Shown here piece by piece: positions 1 through 14,669 of a DNA stretch of 64,000 nucleotides (its first letter is position 1; each line of letters starts with the position of its first letter). The position numbers and the translations under genes are program-made. The DNA comes from Dermacentor variabilis (lineage: Eukaryota > Arthropoda > Arachnida > Ixodida > Ixodidae). The notes under the pieces are model-generated. The model saw nothing but the letters and a program-made list of their open reading frames with translations. It made no database searches and had not been told where the DNA came from. The stretch spans positions 132,303,605-132,367,604 of the forward strand of contig NC_134572.1 in the NCBI RefSeq assembly GCF_050947875.1, read 5' to 3'.

Positions 1-177
1 AATCCAGTGTCCCTTGACGCAAACAGCTGTTTGGTTATTCATAGCGTGTGTCCTGACGCAGACTTTAATCGCTTTGTAAACCTTCTTGGGCTCTTGAACA
101 GCCGCTAAAGAAACAGCGAAGACATCTAGTGCTGTGCATACGCATGTGAGTGCGCATGTTACTAAGGCTTTCTTCAT
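1..177 (-). CDS. Small secreted protein, N-terminal part (3' partial)
   Basis: On the minus strand an ATG at 177-175 opens a frame of 59 codons that is still open at the window edge. The product begins MKKALVTCALTCVCTALDVF, a short basic start followed by a hydrophobic stretch, then AVSLAAVQ. This is the layout of a signal peptide with cleavage near residues 26-30. The mature part begins with a lysine-rich segment and contains spaced cysteines (residues 40 and 53). The family is not recognised; small cysteine-containing secreted proteins are common in ticks, but nothing here identifies a function. The gene would continue to the left. No intron donor is obvious before the edge. The start is chosen because it is the first ATG and places the hydrophobic segment at the N-terminus. 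Confidence 0.5.
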   Translation of the reverse strand, partial: MKKALVTCALTCVCTALDVFAVSLAAVQEPKKVYKAIKVCVRTHAMNNQTAVCVKGHWI

Positions 178-215
178 TGCCGCTACTGCCGATTACCGGC
201 GCCCCTGGCCTCCGT

Positions 216-237
216 CAAGCTGTATGCTTACAGCTTG
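216..237. repeat. Perfect 9-bp hairpin in the 5' leader of the secreted-protein ORF
   Basis: CAAGCTGTA, the loop TGCT, then TACAGCTTG. It lies 39 bp upstream of the start codon of the minus-strand ORF, so it would be in that transcript's 5' leader. No function can be assigned. Confidence 0.6.
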
Positions 238-239
238 CT

Positions 240-1900
240 TCACGGGGGAGCCTTCAAGACAGCGATGCATGCGTTGTGAATAAAATTTGAAATCTGAAAG
301 TGGATACGCCTTGCGAACTCACTGGCAACAATTCGTAATTTGAAATATGTGCGGTAGAGTAATTAATGAAGAAGGATCATGTCAATTATTAAGTAAAGCA
401 TATTGTAATGACCGCTTCGGCGAGTAATTTAATTCAAGGGTTAAAATTGTGCTATCTGCCACAGGCACTTCAAAAAAAAAATATATATATAGATATATAT
501 ATGAACGAGGAGACAGGGAGCCGAGGAGCCCGATTTTTATTAATCATAACATAAGAAGTCAACAAACAAACACACCAAATGCAGCATAGGGGAAGTTACT
601 TGTACTTACTAAATGATAAATTAATAGAAATGAAAATGGATAAAGAACAACTGGCCGCAGGTGATATTTAATTATATGAAATTTCCTGTGTAGCGTGCGG
701 CAGCGAGGGTAATGTGAGCAGTAAATTATATGCGGCTATACTTGGGTATTACTCAGCAGTGTATACGTACGGCAAGTTTCTTCGACCACTGTCTGGCATA
801 ATTATACCAATAAGAGATTTCAGAGAAGATCACACTTTCTATTGAACAAGCTTAGTGGAGGCGGGCATCATAATTTGCGCAGTAATCACCAGTAGAGTTA
901 TTAACAAAGCCTTACTAATTCAATTTTAAACTAATATTCTAAGAGGGAATGTTAGAACTGAAGATTCGAAATGTGACTGTACTCATAGCATAATCGTCTC
1001 ATAGAAAATGTGGGCCCAATGCCGGTTTTCCTAAATACATACTCGAAATCTGCCATGAAATGCATTGCTTTTTCAGTGTGGTAACATATTAACTGGAACA
1101 GTAGTGCACTTCACATTTCGGAGGCTTATTTCTCGGAACTGGTTCAACACGCAGGGTTTCTAACAGAGGTTCGTTTTGAGTACAGGCTGGAATAAACACA
1201 GCAATTACAACACGCCACCTGAAGTCATCAGCAGTTTATTCCTAAAATCGATATCTTGGTTCATAGATATTGTCATTTTATCTCGAATAACATTTTTTTC
1301 TCGTAATCAAATCTTTGGAATGAGCATACACTAGAAATAAAATATGCCCACGGTTTTCCTTCTGCAATTAGGAAACATATCTTTCTTTCAGAATCACGTT
1401 TTAATGAGTTACTGAGAGTAACACATAAATTAAGATACTGAGGTACATTTTAAAGAAAATAACAGTATTGTGTTTTTTATGTATTGACCATTCCTTTATT
1501 TAAGTTCAAGCTGACCTCACACTTCATTCTGAGAGCCTGGCCATTCCGCCTTGCTGTTACGCTTTCTTTTTCGTAAGCTTTGTCCAATTCTAATTTTGTG
1601 TTATTTTTATCTTTCGACAATAATACAGTTTTAATGGCTTACTATTTATTTTCTTAATGTAATGCTGAACAATTGGGGCTATTTCAAGCCTAAGTTTCAG
1701 ACTTAATCAGATTATTTGCAGGTTCGGCTGTTCATTGAAGACACATATGTTTTATTTGGGCACCCTACTTGCTATTATTGGCCATGTGTTTAAGCATTTT
1801 GTGAGTACTTTTCCCCGCACTGAGCAAATAAAAATGAAAGAATGAATGAAAGAAAGAAAAATATGGTCTTTGCTGAAACACATGGTAGAGTGAACCATGT
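240..1900. other. AT-rich intergenic DNA, no gene seen
   Basis: No convincing coding or transposon signature was found. A short TA tract lies at about 481-502. Around 1826-1860 there is a GAATGAAAGAAA-type simple repeat. Confidence 0.6.
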
Positions 1901-1908
1901 GAACCATG

Positions 1909-1950
1909 AGAGTACGAAAAGACAGCGCTCAATCTGTCTTTTCGTACTCT
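1909..1950. repeat. Perfect 17-bp inverted repeat with 8-nt loop
   Basis: Arm 1 (1909-1925) reads AGAGTACGAAAAGACAG. Arm 2 (1934-1950) is its exact reverse complement, with the loop CGCTCAAT. No surrounding element was identified. Confidence 0.85.
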
Positions 1951-2224
1951 TCCTTCCCAAGTCCTTATTTACCTTTTTTGGCGCAACAATGTATTCTTTA
2001 GATCCCAACCAACTCGCCCAGCAACAAGTTCTACTCGACTGATGAGTAGAATTGCCCGTTATGTGTTTTGCCTCTTCTCACATGTGTCGCTGTCACCCAT
2101 CTTGTTGCTCTTTCTTTCATCCTTTTCCAATGCAGAGTAGCTGGATAGACGAATGTATCTTAGGCCGAGCTCCCCGCCTTTCGTGCCATTAAGCTTCTAT
2201 CTCTATTTTACACCACTCCCGTAG

Positions 2225-2268
2225 GTAACGTGACATCGCAAGGTATTCACCTTGCGATGTCACGTTAC
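2225..2268. repeat. Perfect 20-bp hairpin with 4-nt loop
   Basis: Arms 2225-2244 and 2249-2268 are exact reverse complements, with the loop ATTC. The arm begins GTAACGTGACATCG. It is the strongest short foldback in the left part of the window. It is not inside a recognised element. Confidence 0.9.
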
Positions 2269-2692
2269 GGCGCGAACATACGGGGACGAGACAAATACGT
2301 CAACACAGGTCGGCTTAAAACACAGATTGCCTGCCACCAGTTGCACACTCACGCTTGGCAACCCTTACCTCCGTGTGCTGATGTTGCTTCGTCAATAGCA
2401 AATTCGCACGAAACAGAGCCTCTACAAATTGCGATGTATGCGGGGCTGAGCCGACATTTCGAGGAACCAGCTGTAGCACGACGTGCTGCTATGCGGTCTC
2501 CACCAGCTCTATAGAATAACCCCGCAATCTCTGCTGTCCACTCTACGACGTGCACCATAAGACCAGCGAGTACTGGAAATAAGACAACAGTATCATCAAC
2601 GAGGTGAGAAAGGACGTGACGTCACTTTTCAGTGGTTTGTAGGTCCCTGTGGCACCATGGGCAACGAACACGCCGATGAATCTGGTAGAAAA

Positions 2693-3210
<518 letters not shown>

Positions 3211-3365
3211 GGGACCCCTAGCGACAGCCGCTACAACATAGTTTCATCATACCTCGGGAGCCCAGGCGTTAGGTGTAGTCAGACGCCTACTGTATGTCAG
3301 AAGCCGGCGAATGTAGGCGACTGTTTGTGGAACTAGTTCAATTCCACAATGCCAATGTACCGTCG

Positions 3366-3885
3366 ATTGCCATGGAGTTATGCTCACGAAGAAGGCGTTC
3401 ATTGAACCCATCCCGCTGTCAAGAACAGATGCAGCAATGAAAGTTCGCCTGCTAGCGCGCGATGTCACACGACCCATATGGAACACGCCTGCAGGTTTCC
3501 GGCATACTCGTCTGCATCGCCTGGAACACGCATTCTGTCATTTTCATGGCTACAGCCCCCAATACAGTTACACAAGGCAGCATTGGCACGCCTCGACGAT
3601 CGGCCGCTTTCTGGGTAGACGATCTTGGAATTCCATCTTATGCGGCCCTCACACGGGAAGGCGACGAAGGCGCTCCTCCGTTCAAGCGACCTAGTTGAAC
3701 GACTCTGACCCTCCCGCGTTATCGTTATGTGGATGCGTGCGGATGTGCTTTTTCTATGCGCTTTTCTATCTTTGGTTCTCCCCTTCCGCGATCCCCAATG
3801 CAGAATAGCAAACTGGAGTTTATCCTCTAGTTAACCTCCCGGCCTCTGGCATCTCCTTTATCTCTGTCTCTATGTCATAGATATA
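3366..3885 (+). mobile_element. 3' fragment of an I-clade LINE, plus strand
   Basis: The plus-strand frame at 3380-3694 contains PIPLSRTDAAMKVRLLARDV followed by WNTPAGFRHTRLHRL. This parallels PIPLSRTDAARQLGILARTI and WNTAHTRRTRLHRL just after RNase H in the intact copy. The CCHC-like block is lost or scrambled, and a 3' UTR-like stretch with CCAATGCAGAATAGCAAACT and GTTAACCTCC follows. It is truncated and frameshifted. It lies back to back with the minus-strand fragment at 2695-3210, so these are two separate insertions rather than one twin-primed copy, since both contain the C-terminal region. Confidence 0.8.
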
Positions 3886-4271
3886 TTGTACGACGTATAT
3901 ATTCGGTCTCAACTTCTAATAGCAATTTTAGAATATTCTTAAATAATGTAGCAGTCAATTAAACGACGTGTATTTCATTGGTATTGGCAATATTGACTTT
4001 TCGCAGACCCGTGCTTTTAATCTGGTTCATCACCCAGTGTCACCAATCTTGTCGGGCGGTTGATCGCTGAAAGCAAAAAGGAAATGATAAACCGCGGAGT
4101 CAACTAAGGATGTCCACCTCTTCTTCCATGGGCATTTAAATATAAGGTAACGAGAAGAACAAGGCGCAGCCAAGCACAAGAAGAAATAAATGCGACTTCG
4201 AAGGGAAAAGGGAAGAATCAAGAAAACATGGACCAGTCGTCGAGATCCACCACTGACGTTTAAGGCTGCTT

Positions 4272-4285
4272 CGTGTATATACACG
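4272..4285. promoter_or_regulatory. 14-bp TATA palindrome, possible core promoter element
   Basis: CGTGTATATACACG is a perfect palindrome in a locally GC-rich context. It could serve as a TATA box in either direction, but no attached gene is recognised. Confidence 0.2.
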
Positions 4286-4832
4286 GGGCTGGGGTCCTCC
4301 GAGTTTGCAGGCAGCGACGAAAGAGTGGCCCGCCTCGACTCCACGGCTAAACCGAAGCAAACCTAAGGGAACTCTATCTACGAAAAGCAGCAGCAGCAGC
4401 GGCGGCGACGGCGGCAGGAGCAGCCGCGGGCTTAATGCAGCCCGCTTGCGTTCCACGTCGCATGCAAATGCGTTATCAGTGTCGTTCGCCAGGACGTGAG
4501 CTGCCATCCATCATGGCGTCGTCCCTGGAGTCTGACATTGGTTGTCATCTGAGACCAGCTGACAGCACGCACGCGAGGCAGCAGTGGCATCGGCTCCAGT
4601 ATCGGCTACTTCGCTAGACGCCTTCGTCACACGCGCACACACGCACATACACTCTCTCTATCTCTGCTCCCTTTCCACCACTCTTTCTCCACCGTCAACC
4701 GTTTGCTGCACGTGCGGGGAAAGGGGCCGTCTCTTCCGGTGCTCATCGCGCATGTGTGAGGGCTCTCGCTCGACGTATTCGTATGGAGACAAGTTTGCGT
4801 GCTTCGTAGTGGCTCTCCGACGGCTTTCGAAG

Positions 4833-4846
4833 TCGTATATATACGA
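4833..4846. promoter_or_regulatory. Second 14-bp TATA palindrome
   Basis: TCGTATATATACGA is a perfect palindrome, 561 bp from the first one. Together they bracket the GC-rich patch. The promoter role is inference only. Confidence 0.2.
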
Positions 4847-5053
4847 GGGGACTGTGAAACTCGCTCGCGGGCTTGTTAGACTACCTGGCTGACCTCCTGT
4901 ACTTGTCACGCAACGCGCCTTGCAACTTTCGTTTTATTCTTTCTGAGGAGCGGGATCATTTTGATCCGTGCTGAGCCTTTGACTATGGGCTGTCGAAATT
5001 TCCCGGTGTTCTGAAGTACATGCCAACCAGTGTGACACGACAGACGACTGTGA

Positions 5054-6173
<1,120 letters not shown>

Positions 6174-6234
<61 letters not shown>

Positions 6235-6400
6235 TTTATTTGGACCATCGAGGTCGTTGCTCTTGAGGTCGAGGGGGGGGGGGGAGTCCTCATTCCAGGA
6301 CTCCACTGGTCATGGCTGCTCGACGTACGTGCTGGACGAGAGCTTCTTGTCCCGCCCGGATATCGCCGGTCAGCTGTACCTCCCACCTCTCAAATGACGC
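6174..6400 (-). mobile_element. LINE 3' tail with (GA)n terminus
   Basis: A GA tract (6174-6230) is followed by AAACATTTATTTGGACC. On the minus strand that is a GGTCCAAATAAATG polyadenylation-like end running into TC repeats. The remaining 170 bp contain a poly-G run and no intact coding. It resembles a non-LTR 3' UTR. It differs from the I-clade tails at 2.7 and 11 kb. Confidence 0.5.
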
Positions 6401-7650
6401 GCTAGGAATGGCAAAACTTATTCTATAGCAGCATGGCGCCCACGATGTTACCATCGTCGTGTGTGTCTCTTAACTACTCATTGCTGCTAAACCACAGTGT
6501 GCAACTACAGAGAGCTTGTGGCAATAAAGGCGAATTTGTGAAACGAATTCTTAGAAATACACAACTGATCTCCGCGGCTGATTGTAGGCTCAAACATGTC
6601 TGCACACATCGCACTGGAGGCCGTGTCCGCCTCAACGCCAGCAGAAACTCCGCCAGTGCCGATCAGCTCACTACGCCTCACAGAACCGTTTCCAACGTAG
6701 AAGATGTCACGTCGTACTGTGTACACCAAGGGAGCCAGAAAACAACCACCAGCAAGTGCCTTCGAGTGTATATCTGACATACAACACAAAGCATTCGCCC
6801 AGGCCAGCATGGCGGCGAAAGCAAGCGACACATGCATAGATGGGGCCAATGCCTGCGCATTGCGGCGGCGGTATGAGGATCGGTCTCCGCAATCGGACCA
6901 GGTTTCCTTACTCGGCGGAAAAAGGCAAATAACTTCCATTTAAATGGCAGTTGTGCTTGAACATGTTTATCAATGTCGATATTAAATGGGAAGGTTCGTT
7001 TCAGTCCTGCATATAACTTGTTAATGTAGTATGTGCATTGTCGTCGGAGCCTAACAGCGTGGCACCTGCTTCATGGAATCTCTTTCATAACCACATTTGT
7101 TGTACAAGCTACACCTCCGTTTCTGCAAAAAAATATTCCTTGAGTAAATTTGTACGCACCAAATCTGAAAAGCAACAACGGAATATTTCTTTTCTGGAGT
7201 GTGCTTTCTAGTTCTGCTGCATTATATTAATACTGCAAAATACTTTCTTTAGTTACTTTACAAAGTGAAGTCGTTGAGTTCCTCAAGAACCGTCGTAATT
7301 TCAAATGTGTTAACTAAATGCGATGCGTAGAAGGGTGTTTATTAAAGGAAACAATTTTCCTTGCCTCTTTCGTTCGTTTTCTTGGTCGGCGTTCCGACGA
7401 AGGCCCTGATACAAGGACGCTGGCAAGGCGTGTTCGTCGACGCACATACTCCCTAGCGCCACCTATATTTCCTCGGTGTAACTAATATTCACCGTCAAGC
7501 GCATCATTTGCTTAGTCTAGCTAATAGTTTTACATAAGCGTCTGGCTATTCTCTTACATTGACAATCATGGTTGACGGTTTCTGCACAATTTTTTTTAAA
7601 GAACGACTTGGGTGTCTTCAACGTGCACCCATGGTGCTCAGCAAACGGGC
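6401..7650. other. Intergenic, nothing recognised
   Basis: Several short ORFs on both strands have no recognisable domain. No clear repeat structure was seen. Confidence 0.6.
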
Positions 7651-7654
7651 GTTT

Positions 7655-7920
7655 TTGTATACTGTCCCCATCGGAACGCGGCCGTTGCGGCCGGGACCGA
7701 ACGCGCGACCTCGAGCTTACATACCTCGTATCTCTTTTGCAATTTCGTACATACAGTTACGCGATCGCTTACACTCAAGCTTTCCTGTTAGATACCTCCC
7801 AATGGGTGAAGTCTGCCTACGTTTCTGTAAAGAGCTGCGTGACCGCTGGTCGAATCGAACCTCTCTGCCTTCCAGTACAGAAGCCCAATGTTATAACCAT
7901 CATACCACGACCGCACGTGT
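7655..7920 (-). mobile_element. tRNA-derived SINE(s), minus strand
   Basis: Two tRNA-like promoter blocks are seen. On the minus strand, about 7907-7835 reads GGTCGTGGTATGATGGTTAT (box A-like) and later GGTTCGATTCGACC (box B). At about 7735-7660 there is a second box B-like GGTCCCGGCC context ending GCGCGACCTCGAGC on the plus strand, as in the Ruka-type SINEs elsewhere in this window. The acceptor-stem halves do not pair, so this is not a functional tRNA gene. Confidence 0.5.
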
Positions 7921-7924
7921 GCGA

Positions 7925-8970
7925 TTCTCTCGACCCCAAACAGCTCTTTGAACCGTCTTGCCCGTTCGTCACAGGCCAGTTTCTCGCATTCCTACCCACC
8001 CCCCCCTCCTTACAGCGAGCGCTTTGAGAGTCTGTGTTAGGCTGGAGTACCTTCGGGATCGGCCCACATTTTTCGTCAGACGGATATATCTACAAATTGT
8101 GTAAAGTCCGACTATAATGTCATCACATTAAAAGCATTATGGTCAGCCTAAGGTTGAAAGTGGGTGCTATTTTATCCAGTCTCACCTGCGTAAATGCCAC
8201 GTAGACTACTCCGGCGACTATAGTCGACGACCCGTTCTTTTACTCTACCTTGTGCTCGCTCAGCTTCTATCAAATTCTTCTCAACGTGTCATTGGTCTAC
8301 ATCATCCAAGCTGATCCGTAGTTTAATTTTCCCAAGTCAGTTAAACTAAAATCATTTTAATGTGGCAGCAATCGAGCATGCCGAATCCCGCTGCAGCCCT
8401 TCGCGAATGATTCCGTGAGCTACGCCTCCAGAAGGCTCAACGCGCCAGCGCATTGGATACGTTTAAACGCGTGTTTTTAATGGTTTTCATCGGAAGCGCG
8501 GCTACTCACATATGTACAAATCAGCGTCTGCGTTCACAAAAAGCTCTTACGCGAGAAATGTTCGTAAGAGTGAATTACAATCAATCTTAGTACTGGCTAG
8601 ACCTATTACAAGCGAAGCAGCCGTCCAATGGCAAAGAACACTTACGGATGAAACGTTTTGTGAAGTCGGCTCCAGTTCCACCATATATTAACATGGGAAA
8701 TAATAAATTTCTACTGTTGAGACACGCTAGTCATTAACGTTATTTGAAAACAGAAAGGGGTGTCTCGTATATAGGCTGAGCCGATTTCAAGTGGGTCACC
8801 TGTCAGATCTGTTCTTTCATCTTTTTCTTCTTATTTTTTTCGCCTCTAACTCGCATCTTCTGATAGCAGTTACGGGCGTCAATTATTTTACTTTTTATTT
8901 TTAAATAAAGCTCAGTTGACTGTTAGTGTTCCACTTGTCGTGCGTTGCTTATTTTCCACTAACCTCGTGT
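7925..8970. other. Intergenic, nothing recognised
   Basis: No gene, RNA or repeat family could be supported. Confidence 0.6.
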
Positions 8971-8971
8971 G

Positions 8972-11030
<2,059 letters not shown>

Positions 11031-11066
<36 letters not shown>

Positions 11067-11390
11067 GAAAGGCAAGGAGGTTAACCAAATATTAGTCTCC
11101 GGTTTGCTACCCTGCACTGGGGTTCGGAGATAGGGGTTAGAAAGAGGACATAGAGGTAAGTGTTAACAAAAAAAAATGCACACACAGACATACACACGAA
11201 GGGCGTTCCCGTTAGAGACGTTCGCAAAGGCCGGTAGATCGCAAGAAGCGTAGTAGCGCTTGCACGGCCTTCTTCTGTGACGTTAGGTCCTGTCGATGGT
11301 GTAGATTTCGTTCTTCCGACAGTGGTCGGTCGTCCAGCTGGTTGAGTTCGTGGCGAAGGGATTCCCTCAGTGTACTGTACTGCAGCCCAG
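11031..11390 (-). mobile_element. I-clade LINE 3' fragment with (GA)n tail
   Basis: The GA tract at 11,031-11,062 abuts GGAGGTTAACC and CCCTGCACTGGGG, the same 3' UTR blocks as in the intact LINE. Upstream on the minus strand is a degenerate ORF2 C-terminus. The conceptual frames contain QPAGRPTTVGRTKSTPS, matching the KLDDRPLSEQTILEHRPD region, then LRTSLTG, matching FLRSSGL. It is 5'-truncated and frameshifted. Confidence 0.75.
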
Positions 11391-12440
11391 TCGCACATAC
11401 ACTTCAAATAAAAAAAAAAATCTTTGCACCCTTTGCGGATTATCTTGTCCAATAACGATAATTGACTCGATATACTTTTTGTTATCAAGCCTTTCGACCA
11501 GACGGGCTTCCGTCAATAACCTCGACTTCATTAACTTACGCCGGGTGTACGGCCAACCCATCATCACCAAGATTCGCCAGGTGAACGAGACTCCCTTCGG
11601 GGGAGCCGAAGCGTCTTTTTTTGCATTCTTTCAGTGGTCGCTGTCCTTCGTTTCACCTTTAATCAGAGCCTGCGTTAGGACGGAAATTTGTGCGTGTTGG
11701 TCTCGCATGTCTACGCAGTACAGCCGCGAAAACGACGACACACATATAGAGCGACACAGATGAACCGCCTTGCGTGCGTGTGTCGGTCTAAATGTGTCGC
11801 TGTTTTCGCGCCTATACATACGTAGAGCCTTGGTGGCGTAGTGGCTATGGCGTTGCTTTACGCGTAAAACCAGAGAATATTTCAATATAGAACCCAACAC
11901 ACGTTGCTCGGACAAGAGCATGTGCACATGCGCATGCCATCGCTATACTTTCGCAGCTGCGACCTGCAACACGGCGATGACCATCGTGTGGGTCCGCGCT
12001 CCCATGCGAATATTAACTTCTGGAAGAGCTGTACACAGACGATTATAAGCAGGAACGCTTCTGTGTGTGGCGCAAAAAAAAAAAAAAAAAGAAAAGCTCA
12101 TATCAGCAGCATACGGCACTACAATGCCTTTTAATTCTCTCTCGCAGAGACGATTGAGGAGAGAATTACTGTGCGTCCAATAAACTGGGTAGCGAAACCC
12201 ACTACACGTCGCTCACATCTCTGGGGACCTTCTATAACCCTGGCCACCCGGGCAGGCCACGTGCTGTCGCTGCCACGACAGCACTGCACCGAAAACAGTG
12301 GCAGCGGCGACTGCGGAAACGCCCATTGAGTTGAGTGGCCGTGTATTTGCTATCGCAACGCAAAAAAATGAAAGAGAACAAATGCGATTCCAAAGTGCTG
12401 TCAACAGCCTTGAAAAATATTCTTGGGGACAGGGGTCCCC
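11391..12440. other. Intergenic with a SINE head remnant
   Basis: 11,826-11,870 reads GAGCCTTGGTGGCGTAGTGG, a tRNA box A-like start as in SINE heads, but the rest of the SINE is missing. A poly-A run lies at about 12,074-12,090. Nothing else is recognised. Confidence 0.45.
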
Positions 12441-12690
12441 CGCCGTGGTTGCTTGAGTGCCTTTGGTGTTGCGCTGCTAAGCACGAGGTCGCGGGTTCTA
12501 TTCCCGGCCGCGGTTCGATGGGGGCGAAATGCGAAGACGCCCGTGCACTTAGATTTAGGTGCGCGTCAGAGAATGGCGTTCTTGACGGTCTTAAAATAAT
12601 GGGTCGAAATTAATCCGCAGTCCCCTACTACGGCGTGCCTCATAATCAGATCGTGGCTATGGCGCGTAAAACCCCATAGTTTAATTTTTT
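12441..12690 (+). mobile_element. Ruka-like tRNA-derived SINE
   Basis: The head is a tRNA-like promoter with GTGTTGCGCTGCTAAGCACG (box A region) and GGTCGCGGGTTCTATTCCCG (box B and T-arm). The body has GATGGGGGCGAAATGC, GTGCACTTAGATTTAGGTGC, GCGTGCCTCATAATCAGA and a terminal GCGTAAAACCCCAT. The same blocks recur at 25.67, 32.9 (inverted) and 35.1 kb. Ruka is the name known to me for tick SINEs of this type; the assignment is by remembered features, not by a search. Confidence 0.75.
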
Positions 12691-13030
12691 ATGTTTTTTT
12701 TTTTGTGACAGGGGTTACAGTACTGAGTTATTAGCGAATCAACAGAAAGTATCCGGTCTATTTTACCAAAAATATTAATTTTCTATAAGTAAGTCCCATT
12801 AATTTCATTTTTTCTGTTAAGCTGCCTTTGGTATATGAAGGGGTACCGCTGTTTTGCTCTAACTGTGGTCCTGAGACTTCCTTTTTAATGAACTACAGCA
12901 CTCATGCGGTCTAGCTGGTACATATCTGTTTAATGTGTAGCTCATACCGTCACGTAGAAAAGTGCACGGCAGACGCACATCTGCCTTATATATGCATATT
13001 ATGTCATTACAGTGGAAAGAAAGAAACAAA
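12691..13030. other. Intergenic, nothing recognised
   Basis: AT-rich; no feature supported. Confidence 0.6.
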
Positions 13031-13035
13031 CAAAC

Positions 13036-13113
13036 GAAGGAAGGAAGGAAGGAAGGAAGGAAGGAAGGAAGGAAGGAAGGAAGGAAGGAAGGAAGGAAGG
13101 AAGGAAGGAAGGA
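13036..13113. repeat. (GAAG)n microsatellite
   Basis: About 19 units of GAAG/GGAA. Short ORFs across it are artefacts. Confidence 0.97.
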
Positions 13114-13758
13114 ATTAAGGAAAAAAAATCAGTTTTGCAGCACCGAAGGAACGAATTAATTCTTGGACATAGTTCATCGTAAAAAAGAATATGAAACATA
13201 GCGTACAGCAATCGTGCTGTAATAATAATAATAATAAAAGAAGCAAGCGAGGCGAAGACCGCTGACTGAAGAAAACCATGTACACTGTAAAAAATTTCCG
13301 TAATTTTACAGTCAAACCTGCCGTAAAAATTACGTAGACCGTTCAGTTTCATGAAAAACGGCGGAATTCTACGTAAAAAAACGGACGTGAGCTCTGTTTT
13401 TGAAATACGGAGAACCGTCCGTAATTTCATGTGGAGGGCAACTGAGCATGTTAAGAGCGAAAAATCAACACGCAACGAATATAAAGAAAAGACACCGCCC
13501 ACGTTTACCAGCAGTTACCTAATATCACCATAGGTAACGCTGCTTGAACATTATTCATAGGCGAATCGTAGTACGCACGCACAAACGGAAGAGGTTTCAG
13601 CGGTGGCGCTGCTTACCACCCTTCATCGCTTCTACACGACGGGTTGCATTTCTCCGCCTCAACAGTACAGAGTGGACAGCGGCTGGAAATGGCGGTGTGC
13701 GGTGGTGGTATACCTGTTGCATTTGGGATTTCACTGAGAGAATAAGAAGGAATCGACG

Positions 13759-13774
13759 ATGGACTGCTACGCAA
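13759..13774 (+). other. Candidate first coding exon (ATG plus donor)
   Basis: ATGGACTGCTACGCAA is followed directly by GTAAGTGA, a strong splice donor. It ends in phase 1. It would encode MDCYA plus one base. It is the start of a possible spliced plus-strand gene with exon-like segments at 14,610, 23,447 and 27,948. Without transcript evidence this is weak. Confidence 0.25.
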
Positions 13775-14609
13775 GTAAGTGATTTAAGTGTCCTTTTTTG
13801 TTGTTGGTGCACGTCGCGCGTGCGAAATGCACCGCGATGGCCGGTGACGGGCTGAACTGTGTTGTGTGAGCATGCCCTGTCAGTGCCCTGTAACGACATT
13901 CCCGCTTGGCCATGAGGATTGATAAAGCCGCGGCATTGCGAGTCTGTGATAAATGGTGTAGCGTTTGTTGTGCTGATTTCATATAGAGTACATTGAGGCG
14001 CGTAGGCAACATCAGCGACGATGTCGTCTGTAGCAGTTCGTTATCGGCTGTATGTGGCAGCTGGTTTACTGACGTTGGCATTCCAGTTTTGCAATGTGTT
14101 GTGATGTGTTCTTGGCATTCCAAAATAAAGTGAAGTTACTGTTCCCCTTAGCAATCTCTCACGGCGCGGTGTAACACTATGTTAGCCGTATTCGGCGACG
14201 CATTGCATCACAGCGAAATTCTTTTTCCTTAAGCTTAGGACGCAGTGTGCTTGGCGTGCATAATCGCTGTGTTCATATCCGTAATTGAAAGACTGCTTCT
14301 GGAATTGAAAGTCTGCTTGTGTATGAAGACCTCATAGAGCATGTTGCATGCGATGCCCCTACATCACAATGAATGGACGGTGTAGCGTGCTTGCTGCCGT
14401 AACCTCGTGCGATCTGCAGTGTTACGTAACACTGGTGTAACACGGTGCCTTGGAACACTTTGGGATCGAGCAATCGTGCGCGATCGCACTTGAAGGTGTC
14501 CGCGTGATACCCATTAAGGGTCGCTGGAGAAGAAATTGATTATTTTGCTAGCTGGTAATCGGCACCAGATGTTTCGCGAATTTTTGTTTTTGTTTTGTTT
14601 TTACTTCAG

Positions 14610-14661
14610 ACAGCTACCAGGGTGACTATCAACGTTCTGACGCAATACGTCAGCATTTAAC
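14610..14661 (+). other. Candidate internal exon
   Basis: A T-rich tract ending TTTTTACTTCAG precedes it and GTAATCTG follows. Read in the phase left by the ATG exon it is open (contains SYQGDYQRSDAIRQHL) and ends in phase 2. The donor is weak. Confidence 0.2.
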
Positions 14662-14669
14662 GTAATCTG

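Larger units (their letters stand above)
3890..5050. other. Intergenic region, partly GC-rich, no gene identified
   Basis: 4.2-4.9 kb is GC-rich with an AGC/GGC trinucleotide patch at about 4384-4431 and two TATA-containing palindromes (listed separately). No ORF here resembles a known protein. Confidence 0.5.

Noticed and set aside
7835..7907. A tRNA gene
   Set aside because: Box A and B are present but the acceptor and anticodon arms do not pair; a SINE head is the better reading. The same was concluded for 33,400-33,480.
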